NCBI RefSeq assembly: GCF_026341125.1
Contig: NZ_JAPEOR010000002.1
Coordinates: 372,001 to 436,000, forward strand
Reading direction: 5' to 3'
DNA length: 64,000 bases
DNA from: Streptomyces sp. NBC_01142
GTDB taxonomy: Bacteria > Actinomycetota > Actinomycetes > Streptomycetales > Streptomycetaceae
Part shown: positions 1 to 7,945 of the stretch, piece by piece
How positions within the stretch are numbered: the stretch's first letter is position 1
How the letters are laid out: every line of letters begins with the position of its first letter
Made by a program: the position numbers and the translations under genes
Notes under the pieces: generated by a model
Databases searched by the model: none
What the model saw: only the letters and a program-made list of their open reading frames with translations
Told to the model about the DNA's origin: nothing

Positions 1-777
1 CGAGGCACCCATCTCGTGGTGGGGGAAGGCGAGATCCGACCCGCCGCCCTGCACGTCGAAGCCCATCCCCAGGTGGTCCAGAGCGATAGCCACACACTCG
101 ATGTGCCAGCCGGGCCGGCCGAGGCCGAGGCTGGCGCCGTCCCAGCTCGGCTCGCCCTCGCGGGCGGCCATCCACAGCATCGGGTCGAGCGGGTTCTTCT
201 TGCCGGGGCGGTCAGGGTCGCCGCCGCGCTCGGCGGACAGCAGCCGCATCGCCTCGGCGTCGAGGTTCGACACCTCGCCGAAGTGCGGGTCGGACTCGAC
301 GGAGAAGTAGATGTCCCCCTCGAGCTCATACGCGGCACCGGCGTCCCGCAGCCGCTCGACGAGCGGCACGATGCCGGGTATCGCCTCCACGGCGCCGATG
401 TAGTGCTGCGGCGGCAGCATCCGGAGCGCGGTCATGTCCTCGCGGAACAGCGCGGTCTCCCGCTCGGCGAGCTCGGTCCAGTCGTGCCCGTCGCGGATGG
501 CCCGTGCCAGAAGGGGGTCATCGACGTCGGTCACGTTCTGGACGTAGTGAACCTGCCGCTTGGTGTCGAGCCACACGCGCTGAACGAGGTCGAACGCGTT
601 GTAGGTCGCCGCGTGACCCATGTGGGTCGCGTCGTACGGAGTGATGCCGCAGACGTAGATACGGGCGACGGGGCCGGGGTCGAGGGTCACAGGACCACCG
701 GTCGCGGTGTCGTGGATCTGGAGGTCGCGGCCCTTGCCAGGCAGGGCGGGGACCTCAGAAGCGGGCCAGGCATGCAT
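1..777 (-). CDS. mshC: Cysteine:1D-myo-inosityl 2-amino-2-deoxy-alpha-D-glucopyranoside ligase MshC, 3' end off the left edge
   Basis: MshC joins L-cysteine to GlcN-Ins using ATP, the penultimate step of mycothiol synthesis in the cytoplasm. The visible 259 residues (family about 410) begin [19 protein letters not shown]. They carry the class I synthetase HIGH-like signature [14 protein letters not shown] around residues 43-56, then WHIEC near 228 and FPHHE near 253; family knowledge makes these cysteines and the histidine zinc ligands. The KMSKS loop would lie beyond the edge. The ATG at 777-775 opens this frame; the ATG at 773 is in another frame. It is the last gene of a leftward run behind the SCO1664-family, DUF3090 and phosphatase genes, but a 767-bp gap upstream suggests it has its own promoter. 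Very confident. Confidence 0.95.
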   Translation of the reverse strand, partial: MHAWPASEVPALPGKGRDLQIHDTATGGPVTLDPGPVARIYVCGITPYDATHMGHAATYNAFDLVQRVWLDTKRQVHYVQNVTDVDDPLLARAIRDGHDWTELAERETALFREDMTALRMLPPQHYIGAVEAIPGIVPLVERLRDAGAAYELEGDIYFSVESDPHFGEVSNLDAEAMRLLSAERGGDPDRPGKKNPLDPMLWMAAREGEPSWDGASLGLGRPGWHIECVAIALDHLGMGFDVQGGGSDLAFPHHEMGAS

Positions 778-880
778 GTCATGAGCCTAACCGGACGGGT
801 GTTCCGTATACGAACCGGATCACCGATCTTGGCCGGATAGGCAGTCTTGTGGATGGCGGGGGTCTGTGCGGGGTTCCGGT

Positions 881-942
881 GTGTCCGGTCCTGGGGGGTG
901 CGGGTGGGTGCCTTGGGGTGTCCGGTCCTGGGGGGTGCGGGT
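881..942. repeat. 25-bp direct repeat, two copies
   Basis: The same 25 bases occur at 881-905 and 918-942 (core GTCCGGTCCTGGGGGG), 37 bp from start to start. They lie 100-165 bp upstream of the mshC start codon, so they could overlap its control region; no known operator is recognised. Confidence 0.7.
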
Positions 943-1139
943 TTGGGGTCCGCTCCGGGGTTGCGCCGGGACTGCACGATTTACGGCGCGCTGAAGGTGA
1001 CCCCGTGAGGGTGCCGTTTCCCGTGCGCCACACATCACGCTTTACGTCCCGGCTCCACCCCTGCGCGTCCCCCCGCCCGTGACCGGAGCCAAGCCCGCAC
1101 GCGCCGCACCCAGCAAAGCCGACGCCCATGGGGGGCGTG

Positions 1140-1345
1140 CCGCTCGCGTCGCGTGGCCGATGCTCGTGGGGGTGTGGCCCGTAAGCCGCTCGCTGCGGTC
1201 GATGCTCGTGAGGTGTGTGCCTCTCGCGTCGCGCCGCATGGACGGCGCTCTTGGGGGTGTACCCCTCGCGTCGCGTGGACGGTGCTCGTGGGGGTGTGTC
1301 TCTCGCGTCGCGTGGGCGGTGCCCCAGGGGGTGTGGGGCATCGGC
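1140..1345. repeat. Degenerate tandem array, about five 35-43 bp units
   Basis: Units share CTCGCGTCGCGTGG followed by GCTCGTGGGGGTGT and start near 1142, 1187, 1222, 1264 and 1301. The units differ in length, so a conserved reading frame is unlikely. Function unknown; it looks like noncoding tandem duplication. Confidence 0.6.
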
Positions 1346-1511
1346 TTCGCATGTCTGCCTCACCCCGCGGGGGTGTGGGGCATCGTGCCGGGAAGCCGAC
1401 GCAGTCCGGTGCTCGTTGGCGGTGCCCGTACGTCTCGCGCCGCGAAGGTGGCGTCCCTGGGGGTGTGGGGGCGTCAGTCCCCACACCCACCTTCCCCCAC
1501 GTAGTGGGGGC

Positions 1512-1528
1512 CTGGGGGCTCCCCCCAG
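1512..1528 (-). terminator. Short GC hairpin after the SCO1664-family gene
   Basis: CTGGGGG at 1512-1518 pairs with CCCCCAG at 1522-1528 across a 3-base loop, 17 bp past the stop codon of the leftward gene ending at 1545. There is no T tract, as is usual in Streptomyces. Confidence 0.4.
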
Positions 1529-1544
1529 TTTCGGGTTCGGGAAC

Positions 1545-2363
1545 TCACACCGGGGGCCACGGTATCGCCGGCCACTCCCCCGACGGCAGCGGATGCACCC
1601 CCGCCCCCAGCAGCACCCCCACCCTCCCCCGGAGCGCCTCCACCTCCGCCGAGGTGAGCAGTTCCGCCAGACGGGTGGCGAGCGGCGCGCCCTCGGTCAG
1701 GGTCGCGGCCAGCTCCGTCAGCGTCCGGCTCGCATCCGCCGGCAGCGGCTCCCCCGCCCACCCCCACAGCAGCGTCCGCAGCTTGTCGTCCACGTTGAAC
1801 GTGACCCCGTGGTCGATCGCGTACAGATTCCCGTCCGCCGTCGGCAGCAGATGCCCGCCCTTGCGGTCACCGTTGTTGATCACCGCGTCGAGCACGGCAA
1901 GCCGCCGCAGCCGCACGTCGTCCGCGTGCACGAGCAGCGCCGTACGCCCCTCGCCCACCTCCGCGAAACCGACCGCCTTCCAGCCCTCGCCCGGCTCCTC
2001 GTCCTCGACGAGGGCGAGCAGGGACTCCGACGGGTCGGCCTCGATCCAGAGCTGGACCATGCCCTGGCCGTACGGTCCGTCCCGCAGGACCGTGGGCGGC
2101 ACCAGGCCCCACCCGGTCGCCTCGGAGAGCTCGTACGCCGCCACCTCGCGCTGCGCGAGCGTCCCGTCCGGGAAGTCCCACAGCGGCCGCTCGCCGGCGA
2201 CCGGCTTGTAGACGCAGTGGGCCTGTTCGCCCTCGTACGAGACCGAGCAGTACAGCACCGCGTTGGACGCCTCACGAACCCGTCCACGGACAGTGAGCTC
2301 GCCCTTGGCAAGCAGGTCCACCGAGCTCACGCGCCCCGGCGGTATCCGTTCTGGCGCGGGCAT
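1545..2363 (-). CDS. SCO1664-family protein (kinase-fold, function unknown)
   Basis: A 272-residue protein starting MPAPERIPPGRVSSVDLL. It resembles the actinobacterial SCO1664 family, which looks distantly like PI3/PI4-kinase and HipA-type phosphotransferases. Visible features are a possible ATP-binding lysine in HCVYKPVAGERPLWDFP, the catalytic-loop-like NNGDRKGGHLL, and a metal-site-like AIDHGVTFN. No substrate is established. The ATG at 2363 lies inside the 3' end of the DUF3090 gene (37-bp overlap), so the two are probably translationally coupled. With the phosphatase upstream and mshC downstream this is a conserved actinobacterial neighbourhood; a role near mycothiol is only inference from position. 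Confidence 0.85.
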   Translation of the reverse strand: MPAPERIPPGRVSSVDLLAKGELTVRGRVREASNAVLYCSVSYEGEQAHCVYKPVAGERPLWDFPDGTLAQREVAAYELSEATGWGLVPPTVLRDGPYGQGMVQLWIEADPSESLLALVEDEEPGEGWKAVGFAEVGEGRTALLVHADDVRLRRLAVLDAVINNGDRKGGHLLPTADGNLYAIDHGVTFNVDDKLRTLLWGWAGEPLPADASRTLTELAATLTEGAPLATRLAELLTSAEVEALRGRVGVLLGAGVHPLPSGEWPAIPWPPV

Positions 2364-2917
2364 ACGTGTCCTTCCGGATCGAGCGGCAGACTGCACAGCG
2401 GGCACGGCGGCCGGCCAGCGTTGACGACGTCCAGCGCGCGTTTGGCAAAGGCCCTGGCCTGCGCTCCGCTCAGCCGCACCCGCAGCATCGGCGGACCGTT
2501 CTCCTCGTCCTGCAGCAGCCGCTCCTCGGCCTCCGCGAGGTCCTCCGCGGAGTCCGCGTCGAGCTCCACGAGTGCCTGCGCCTCGACGATCATGCGCTGT
2601 TCCTCGCCGTCCCAGGCCAGCGCCATCGTGCCGACCCGGAACTCCTCCTCGACCGGAGCGTCGAGCGGCGCGGTGTCGGTGACGTCGGCGGGCGCCATGG
2701 CCGGCACCGGCGCGTTGCCCCCGGTACGGCGCACCACTTCGTCGAGCAGCTCGTCGATCCGCTCGGCGAGCGCGGCGACCTGGGTCTTCTCCAGGGCGAC
2801 ACTGGTGACGCGCCCTGCGGCGGAAGCCTGCAGGAAGAACGTACGGCGTCCAGGCAGCCCGACCGTACCGGCCACGAAGCGGTCCGGCGGGTCGTAGAGG
2901 AACACCTGACGGGACAC
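2327..2917 (-). CDS. DUF3090 family protein
   Basis: A 196-residue protein of unknown function, starting VSRQVFLYDPPDRFVAGTVG, the full length of the DUF3090 family. The GTG at 2917 is preceded at good spacing by AGGGAG. The C-terminus holds a CPLC...HVC cluster followed by basic residues, which looks like a small zinc-binding knuckle. Family members sit beside the SCO1664-family and MSMEG_4193-type phosphatase genes across actinobacteria, so all three probably act in one process, which is not known. The 3' end overlaps the next gene by 37 bp. Confidence 0.88.
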   Translation of the reverse strand: MSRQVFLYDPPDRFVAGTVGLPGRRTFFLQASAAGRVTSVALEKTQVAALAERIDELLDEVVRRTGGNAPVPAMAPADVTDTAPLDAPVEEEFRVGTMALAWDGEEQRMIVEAQALVELDADSAEDLAEAEERLLQDEENGPPMLRVRLSGAQARAFAKRALDVVNAGRPPCPLCSLPLDPEGHVCPRQNGYRRGA

Positions 2918-3017
2918 GTTCTGTCTCCCTTGGGATCGGTCGGTATCGACGGCTGTCGGAGGAGCGGCGAGCGGACGTGCGGGTTTTCGGCCCGTCCACC
3001 CTACTGCGCGAAAGCGA

Positions 3018-3704
3018 TCACGGTGCGCCCGCGCCGCCCCCCACGACCGCGGCCCCGCCCTCGCCGTTCCCGCGCGGCGCCAGGGAGCCGAAGTCCCCGG
3101 TGTCACCGAGGCGTAGGAGGAAGGGACGGGTGCGCGTGTAGCGGATCGCGGTGACCGAGCACGGCTCCACATGGATCCGCTGGAAGAGATCGAGATGCAT
3201 GCCGAGCGCGTCCGCCACCAGGGACTTGATGATGTCGCCGTGCGAGCACATCACATACGTGGCGTCCTCGCCGTGCGCCGCGTCGATACGTTCGTTCCAG
3301 TCGCGTACGGCGTCGACCGCCCGCGCCTGCATGGCCCGCATCGACTCGCCGCCGGGGAAGGCCGCCGCGGACGGATGCTGCTGCACGACCTCCATCAGCG
3401 GCTCGTCGGCGAGCTCCGCGAGCTTGCGCCCCGACCAGTCGCCGTAGTGGCATTCGCCGATCCGCTCGTCGGTGTGCAGTTGCAGCTCCGGCCGGGCGTC
3501 CAGCAGCGGCTGGAGGGTCTGCAGACAGCGCTCCAGGGGGCTGGTGACGGCGGCGGCGAGCGGCACGGCGGCAAGCCGCCCCGGCAGCGCGGCGGCCTGC
3601 GCGGCGCCGCGTCCGTCGAGGGAGACGCCCGGCGTCCAGCCTGCGAGCACCCCCGCGGTGTTGGCGGTGGAACGTCCGTGGCGTACGAGGATCAGCGTGG
3701 CCAT
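3018..3704 (-). CDS. Histidine phosphatase family protein (MSMEG_4193 type)
   Basis: A 228-residue member of the phosphoglycerate-mutase-like histidine phosphatase superfamily. The nucleophile is in LVRHGRSTAN (His9), the acid residue is likely in GECHYGDW, and the second catalytic histidine is in CSHGDIIKS near residue 156. The last 20 residues are a Gly/Ala-rich tail outside the fold. The substrate is unknown; family members are often annotated phosphoglycerate mutase without proof. It is the first gene of the leftward cluster phosphatase, DUF3090, SCO1664 family and mshC, with about 100 bp between it and the DUF3090 start. The divergent corA gene begins 68 bp away, so that gap must hold both promoters. 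Confidence 0.9.
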   Translation of the reverse strand: MATLILVRHGRSTANTAGVLAGWTPGVSLDGRGAAQAAALPGRLAAVPLAAAVTSPLERCLQTLQPLLDARPELQLHTDERIGECHYGDWSGRKLAELADEPLMEVVQQHPSAAAFPGGESMRAMQARAVDAVRDWNERIDAAHGEDATYVMCSHGDIIKSLVADALGMHLDLFQRIHVEPCSVTAIRYTRTRPFLLRLGDTGDFGSLAPRGNGEGGAAVVGGGAGAP

Positions 3705-3771
3705 GCGGTCAGCCTAGGCGGACCGGCACCCGGGGGTGCGTTCGGGCCGGAGGCAGGGAAGAATACGCGCC

Positions 3772-4758
3772 GTGATCGTGGACTGTGCCATCTACCGCGA
3801 CGGCCGCCGAACCGAGGGCCCGTCCGACTTTTCCGATGCCCTGGACGAGGCACGGGCCACCGGAGACGCCTTTCTCTGGATCGGGCTGCACGAGCCGACC
3901 GAGAAGGAGTTCGACCACGTTTCGGCGGAGTTCGGGCTGCACCCGCTGGCGGTGGAGGACGCACTCAAGGCTCACCAGCGCCCCAAGCTCGAGGTGTACG
4001 ACGACTCGCTGTTCATGGTCCTGAAGCCGGTGGTGTACGAGCCGGAGAGCGACACCGTCACCGCCGACGAGCTGATGGTCTTCATCGGCGACTCGTTCGT
4101 GGTGACGGTCCGGCACGGTGAGGGCGCGCCGCTGCATGCCGTGCGCGTACGTCTGGAGGCCGAGCCCGAGGTGCTCAAGCACGGCCCGACGGCGGTGCTG
4201 TACGCGATCAGCGACGCGGTCGTCGACCACTACATCGATGTCGCCGCGGAGCTCCAGGTGGACCTGGCGGAGTTGGAGACGGAGGTCTTCTCGCCCAGCG
4301 GCGGCGGCGGCACGCGCCACAGCGCATCGCGGATCTACACCTTCAAGCGGCAGGTGCTGGAGTTCCGCCGGGCCGCCGGGCCGCTGTCGGCCCCTGTGAG
4401 CCGTCTTGCGAGCGCGGGCGTGCCGTTCGTCCATGAGCATTCGCAGCCCTTCTTCCGGGATGTCAGCGACCATCTGACGCGCGTGAACGAGCAGGTGGAA
4501 GGGTTGGACCGGCTGTTGTCGGACGTCCTGTCGGCCCATCTGGCGCAGATGGGCGTGCAACAGAACGACGACCTGCGCAAGATCTCGGCATGGGCGGCCA
4601 TGGTCGCTGTCCCCACGATGCTCGCGGGGATCTACGGCATGAACTTCGATCACATGCCGGAACTGCGGTGGGTGTGGGCCTATCCGGCGGTGGTGCTGCT
4701 GATGGCCGGGGCGGTCTACGGGCTGTTCCGGCTGTTCAAGCGCCGCGGCTGGCTGTAG
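3772..4758 (+). CDS. corA: CorA-type magnesium/cobalt transporter
   Basis: A 328-residue divalent-cation channel of the inner membrane. The long N-terminal cytoplasmic domain is followed by two C-terminal membrane helices; the family signature GMN (in AGIYGMNFDHMPEL) closes the first helix near residue 290. GMN is the selectivity loop of the pentameric channel. The GTG at 3772 was chosen because it begins VIVDCAIYRDGRRTEG, typical of the family; a GTG two codons later is possible. The GGAGG at 3749 is rather far upstream. Its 3' end overlaps the convergent ferritin-like gene by 23 bp, so no separate terminator separates them. Confidence 0.93.
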   Translation: MIVDCAIYRDGRRTEGPSDFSDALDEARATGDAFLWIGLHEPTEKEFDHVSAEFGLHPLAVEDALKAHQRPKLEVYDDSLFMVLKPVVYEPESDTVTADELMVFIGDSFVVTVRHGEGAPLHAVRVRLEAEPEVLKHGPTAVLYAISDAVVDHYIDVAAELQVDLAELETEVFSPSGGGGTRHSASRIYTFKRQVLEFRRAAGPLSAPVSRLASAGVPFVHEHSQPFFRDVSDHLTRVNEQVEGLDRLLSDVLSAHLAQMGVQQNDDLRKISAWAAMVAVPTMLAGIYGMNFDHMPELRWVWAYPAVVLLMAGAVYGLFRLFKRRGWL

Positions 4759-5557
4759 GCGCGGCCGGCCCCTGGAAAGCGGATGCCGCGGTGGCGGGTC
4801 CGTCCAGGGCGCCCCGCCGCTCCGGCATCTTCAGATCCACCATCCGGTGCCAGCCGCCGAACCGCTCGTACGCGTACATCCCGTGGATACCGGCGGTCAG
4901 CGCGGCCGACTTGGCATTGGGCCAGTGCAGCAGGCGCCCCATGTGTCCCATCACTGCCAGGCTCACCTCGCGGTAGACCCTGATCTCGGCGAGGGCGCTC
5001 TCGCGCAGCACCTGCTGGATGGTACGGCCGTGTCCCTCGGCGGCCAGCCGGAGCAACTCCTCGTGGCAGTACGCCAGATGGTTGTCCTCGTCGCTGCCGA
5101 TCATTCTGATCGCCCTGCCCACTTCCGGGTGGTCGCCGAAGTACTTCACCAGCATGTCCATCTGGTCGGCGGCCCGCTGCTCGGTGACCCGGCTGTGCGA
5201 GAGATAGACGACGATGTCCCTTTCGGTCAGCGGCTCGTCGCGGCGCAGCTTGTCGTGGGTGAGGCCGATGCCCTGCTGTTCGAGCAGCCGTGTGTAGTCG
5301 GTCTCGGGCGGCACCTCGACCGGCTCCAGGCCGCGCTTCTTCAGCAGTGCGCTGAAGAGCCGGCCGTGCTTGTCCTCGTCCGCGCCGTGCCGGGTGATCT
5401 TCGGCGCGAGCGCACGCATGCTCTCGGGCACGAGGGCGGCGATACGGGCGTTCTCCCAGCCTCCCTGGGCCTCCCCGCTGGCGGCGATGGAGCAGAAGAG
5501 CTGGAAGGCATCGTCACTGTCGATGATTTCCTGGAAAAGACCTCGGGCCGAGAGCAT
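4736..5557 (-). CDS. Ferritin-like domain protein
   Basis: A 273-residue, mostly helical protein. Paired acid/histidine motifs (HGADEDKHGRLF and GSDEDNHLAYCHEELL) fit a ferritin-like four-helix di-iron core, with two more E/H-containing helices before them. The role is unknown; relatives include di-iron oxidases and storage proteins. The ATG at 5557 is preceded by GGAGG with an 8-base spacer, better than the in-frame ATG at 5581. The last 25 residues are an Ala/Pro-rich tail that runs into the convergent corA end. Confidence 0.8.
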   Translation of the reverse strand: MLSARGLFQEIIDSDDAFQLFCSIAASGEAQGGWENARIAALVPESMRALAPKITRHGADEDKHGRLFSALLKKRGLEPVEVPPETDYTRLLEQQGIGLTHDKLRRDEPLTERDIVVYLSHSRVTEQRAADQMDMLVKYFGDHPEVGRAIRMIGSDEDNHLAYCHEELLRLAAEGHGRTIQQVLRESALAEIRVYREVSLAVMGHMGRLLHWPNAKSAALTAGIHGMYAYERFGGWHRMVDLKMPERRGALDGPATAASAFQGPAAPTASRGA

Positions 5558-5781
5558 CACTGCCACCTCCGTGAAGGGCATCCGCAAAGAAATAGTCAAA
5601 TGCCATACAAGTGGTGGGGCAACAGCTGGGCCGGACAACTCCGCCGAACGGAGGAAGGCGCAGGGCACCGAGGCAGTAACCCGGACAGCCTTTCATGCGT
5701 TGTGCTCCGTGACGGCCGTGGCGGGGAAGACCCCCCGAGCCCCCACCACGGCCGCGGACTTCCCGGGGTACACCCCCGGTT

Positions 5782-6831
5782 CTAGGCGAGCCCGGCACGC
5801 TCCATGGCCTCGGTGCCCGCCCGCAGTGCGGTGAGCCGCTCGTCGAGCGTGAAGCCGGCCGGGGCCAGCGTGAGGGTGGTGACGCCCGCCGCGGCGTACG
5901 CCTGCATCCGCTCGGCGATCCGCTCCACGGAGCCCAGCAGCGCGGTCTGGTCGATCAGCTGGTGCGGGACGGCCGCGGCCGCGCCCTGCTTGTCGCCGGA
6001 AAGATACTTGTCCTGGATCTCGACGGCTTCCTTCTCGTAGCCCATGCGCTGCGCAAGCTGGTTGTAGAAGTTCTGCTTGCGGCTGCCCATGCCGCCGACG
6101 TACAGGGCGGTGTACGGACGGAACATGTCGGCCAGGCCGATCACGTCGTCGCCGATCGCGAGCGGCAGCGTCGGACAGACGTCGAAGCCGTCCATGGTCT
6201 TTCCGGCCTTCTCCCGGCCCGCGCGCAGGTGCTTGATCGCGGTGTCCTCGAGGTGGTCGGCGGACGGGAAGATCAGCAGGGCGCCGTCGGCGATCTCGCC
6301 GGTCTGCTCCAGGTTCTTCGGCCCGATGGCGGCGATGTAGAGCGGGATGTGCTCGCGCTCCGGGTGGACGGTGAGCTTGATCGGCTTGCCCGGGCCGTCG
6401 GGCAGCGGGAGCGTCCAGTGCTCGCCCTCGTAGGAGAGGCGCTCGCGGGACATCGCCCTGCGGACGATCTCGACGTACTCGCGGGTGCGGGAGAGCGGCT
6501 TGTCGAACTTGACGCCGTACCAGCCCTCGGAGACCTGCGGGCCCGAGACGCCCAGGCCGAGACGGAAGCGGCCGCCGGAGAGGGAGTCGAGGGTGGCGGC
6601 GGTCATCGCGGTCATGGCGGGCTGACGGGCCGGGATCTGCATGATGGCGGAGCCGACGTCGATGCGCTCGGTCTGGGCGGCGACCCAGGTGAGCACGGTG
6701 GGGGCGTCGGAGCCGTACGCCTCGGCGGCCCAGCAGACGTCGTAGCCGAGCGTGTCGGCCTCCTTGGCGACGGCGAGGTTGTCGCCGTCCATCCCCGCGC
6801 CCCAGTAGCCGAGGTTGATGCCGAGCCGCAT
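5782..6831 (-). CDS. LLM-class F420-dependent oxidoreductase (Rv3520c type)
   Basis: A 349-residue luciferase-like monooxygenase-fold protein beginning MRLGINLGYWGAGMDGDNLA. Conserved blocks are RFRLGLGVSGPQVSEGWYG near residue 90 and IAAIGPKNLEQTGEIADG near 165, typical of the subgroup predicted to use coenzyme F420 rather than FMN. The substrate is unknown. It stands alone: the ferritin-like gene starts 225 bp downstream and the aldo/keto reductase is divergent. A perfect 14-bp palindrome 13 bp upstream of the ATG suggests control by a TetR- or similar dimeric repressor (separate entry). Confidence 0.92.
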   Translation of the reverse strand: MRLGINLGYWGAGMDGDNLAVAKEADTLGYDVCWAAEAYGSDAPTVLTWVAAQTERIDVGSAIMQIPARQPAMTAMTAATLDSLSGGRFRLGLGVSGPQVSEGWYGVKFDKPLSRTREYVEIVRRAMSRERLSYEGEHWTLPLPDGPGKPIKLTVHPEREHIPLYIAAIGPKNLEQTGEIADGALLIFPSADHLEDTAIKHLRAGREKAGKTMDGFDVCPTLPLAIGDDVIGLADMFRPYTALYVGGMGSRKQNFYNQLAQRMGYEKEAVEIQDKYLSGDKQGAAAAVPHQLIDQTALLGSVERIAERMQAYAAAGVTTLTLAPAGFTLDERLTALRAGTEAMERAGLA

Positions 6832-6843
6832 AACCGCTCCCTC

Positions 6844-6857
6844 TTACTGATCAGTAA
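6844..6857. promoter_or_regulatory. Perfect palindrome TTACTGATCAGTAA, likely repressor operator
   Basis: The 14-bp perfect inverted repeat lies 13-26 bp upstream of the LLM oxidoreductase start, overlapping where the transcript start or leader would be. Its size and AT-rich ends suit a TetR-family dimer. No regulator gene is adjacent, so the cognate protein is unknown. Confidence 0.5.
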
Positions 6858-6961
6858 CGTCCGTGTGCCGGGGACTCTAGCGCGCGTTCGCACGATCCGG
6901 CAGGGGGAGGTTGTCCACAGGCTCTCTCGGGGTGGGCCCTTGGCCAGTAATCTCGGCACCC

Positions 6962-7945
6962 ATGGAGCAGAGGCATCTCGGCCGTACCGGCCTGCGTGTG
7001 TCCCGGATCGGGCTCGGCACCCTCACCTGGGGCCGGGACACCGATGAGCACGACGCCGCCGACCAGCTGAAGGCGTTCTGGGAGGCGGGCGGGACGCTGG
7101 TCGACACAGCTGATGTGTACGGCGGCGGGGATGCCGAATACCTGCTGGGGCAGCTCGTCGAGCGGCTCGTACCTCGGCGCGATCTCGTCATAGCCACCAA
7201 GGCCGGGAGCGTGCCCGACCCGGACCGCCGCTTCGACAGCTCACGGGGCCATCTGCTCACCGCGCTCGATGCGTCGCTGGAGCGGCTCGGGACGGACTAT
7301 GTCGACCTGTGGCAGGTCCATGCCTTCGACCCCGGGACCCCGCTGGAGGAGACGCTCCAGGCGCTGGACATCGCGGTCAGCAGCGGGCGGGCGCGGTACG
7401 CGGGCGTGTCGAACTTCTGCGGCTGGCAGCTGGCGAAGGCAGCGACCTGGCAGCTGGCCGCGCCGGGGGTGCGGACACGGCTGGCCAGCACACAGATGGA
7501 GTACTCCTTGCTGAAGCGGGGGGTGGAGCGGGAGGTGCTGCCGGCCGCCCTCGACCTGGGTGTCGGGCTGCTGCCGTCCTCGCCACTCGGCCGCGGGGTG
7601 CTCACCGGGAAGTACCGGACCGCGACTCCGGTGGACTCGCGGGGCGCGTCGGAGCAGATGGCGCCGTTCGTGGAGCCGTATCTCGACGAAGCGGCGCGCC
7701 TCATCGTGGACGCGGTGGCGACGGCGGCGGACGGGCTGGCCGCGACGCCGCTCGAGGTGGCGCTGGCGTGGGTGCGGGACCGGCCCGGAGTGGTGGCCCC
7801 CATCGTGGGCGCGCGCAACGCGCAGCAGCTCACGGCCGCATTGTCAGTGGAGGCCCTTAGTCTTCCTGACGAGATCTGCCAGGCGCTCGACGATGTGTCG
7901 GCGCCCGTGCACCGCTATCCCGACCAGGACTGGAGCACGCTGTGA
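6962..7945 (+). CDS. Aldo/keto reductase
   Basis: A 327-residue TIM-barrel NAD(P)H-dependent reductase starting MEQRHLGRTGLRVSRIGLG. The catalytic tetrad is visible: Asp and Tyr in DTADVYGGG, Lys in VIATKAG, His in LWQVHAFDPG. The cofactor-binding end includes PIVGARNAQQL near residue 285. The physiological substrate is not predictable. Its stop codon overlaps the GTG start of the next gene (GTGA), so the two are translationally coupled, an arrangement I recall from other Streptomyces. Confidence 0.93.
   Translation: MEQRHLGRTGLRVSRIGLGTLTWGRDTDEHDAADQLKAFWEAGGTLVDTADVYGGGDAEYLLGQLVERLVPRRDLVIATKAGSVPDPDRRFDSSRGHLLTALDASLERLGTDYVDLWQVHAFDPGTPLEETLQALDIAVSSGRARYAGVSNFCGWQLAKAATWQLAAPGVRTRLASTQMEYSLLKRGVEREVLPAALDLGVGLLPSSPLGRGVLTGKYRTATPVDSRGASEQMAPFVEPYLDEAARLIVDAVATAADGLAATPLEVALAWVRDRPGVVAPIVGARNAQQLTAALSVEALSLPDEICQALDDVSAPVHRYPDQDWSTL

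Larger units (their letters stand above)
778..1544. other. 767-bp intergenic region without a convincing gene
   Basis: Open frames exist on both strands, but their translations are low-complexity Arg/Pro/His/Gly runs without family features, and the sequence is made of degenerate GGGGGTGTG-type repeats. It must contain the mshC promoter and the end of the SCO1664-family transcript. I see no RNA gene. The two repeat sets and the hairpin in it are listed separately. Confidence 0.6.

Noticed and set aside
1035..1490. Minus-strand frames rich in His-Arg-Pro (up to 235 codons) between mshC and the SCO1664-family gene
   Set aside because: Composition follows the DNA repeat, several frames are equally open, and there is no domain or ribosome binding site.
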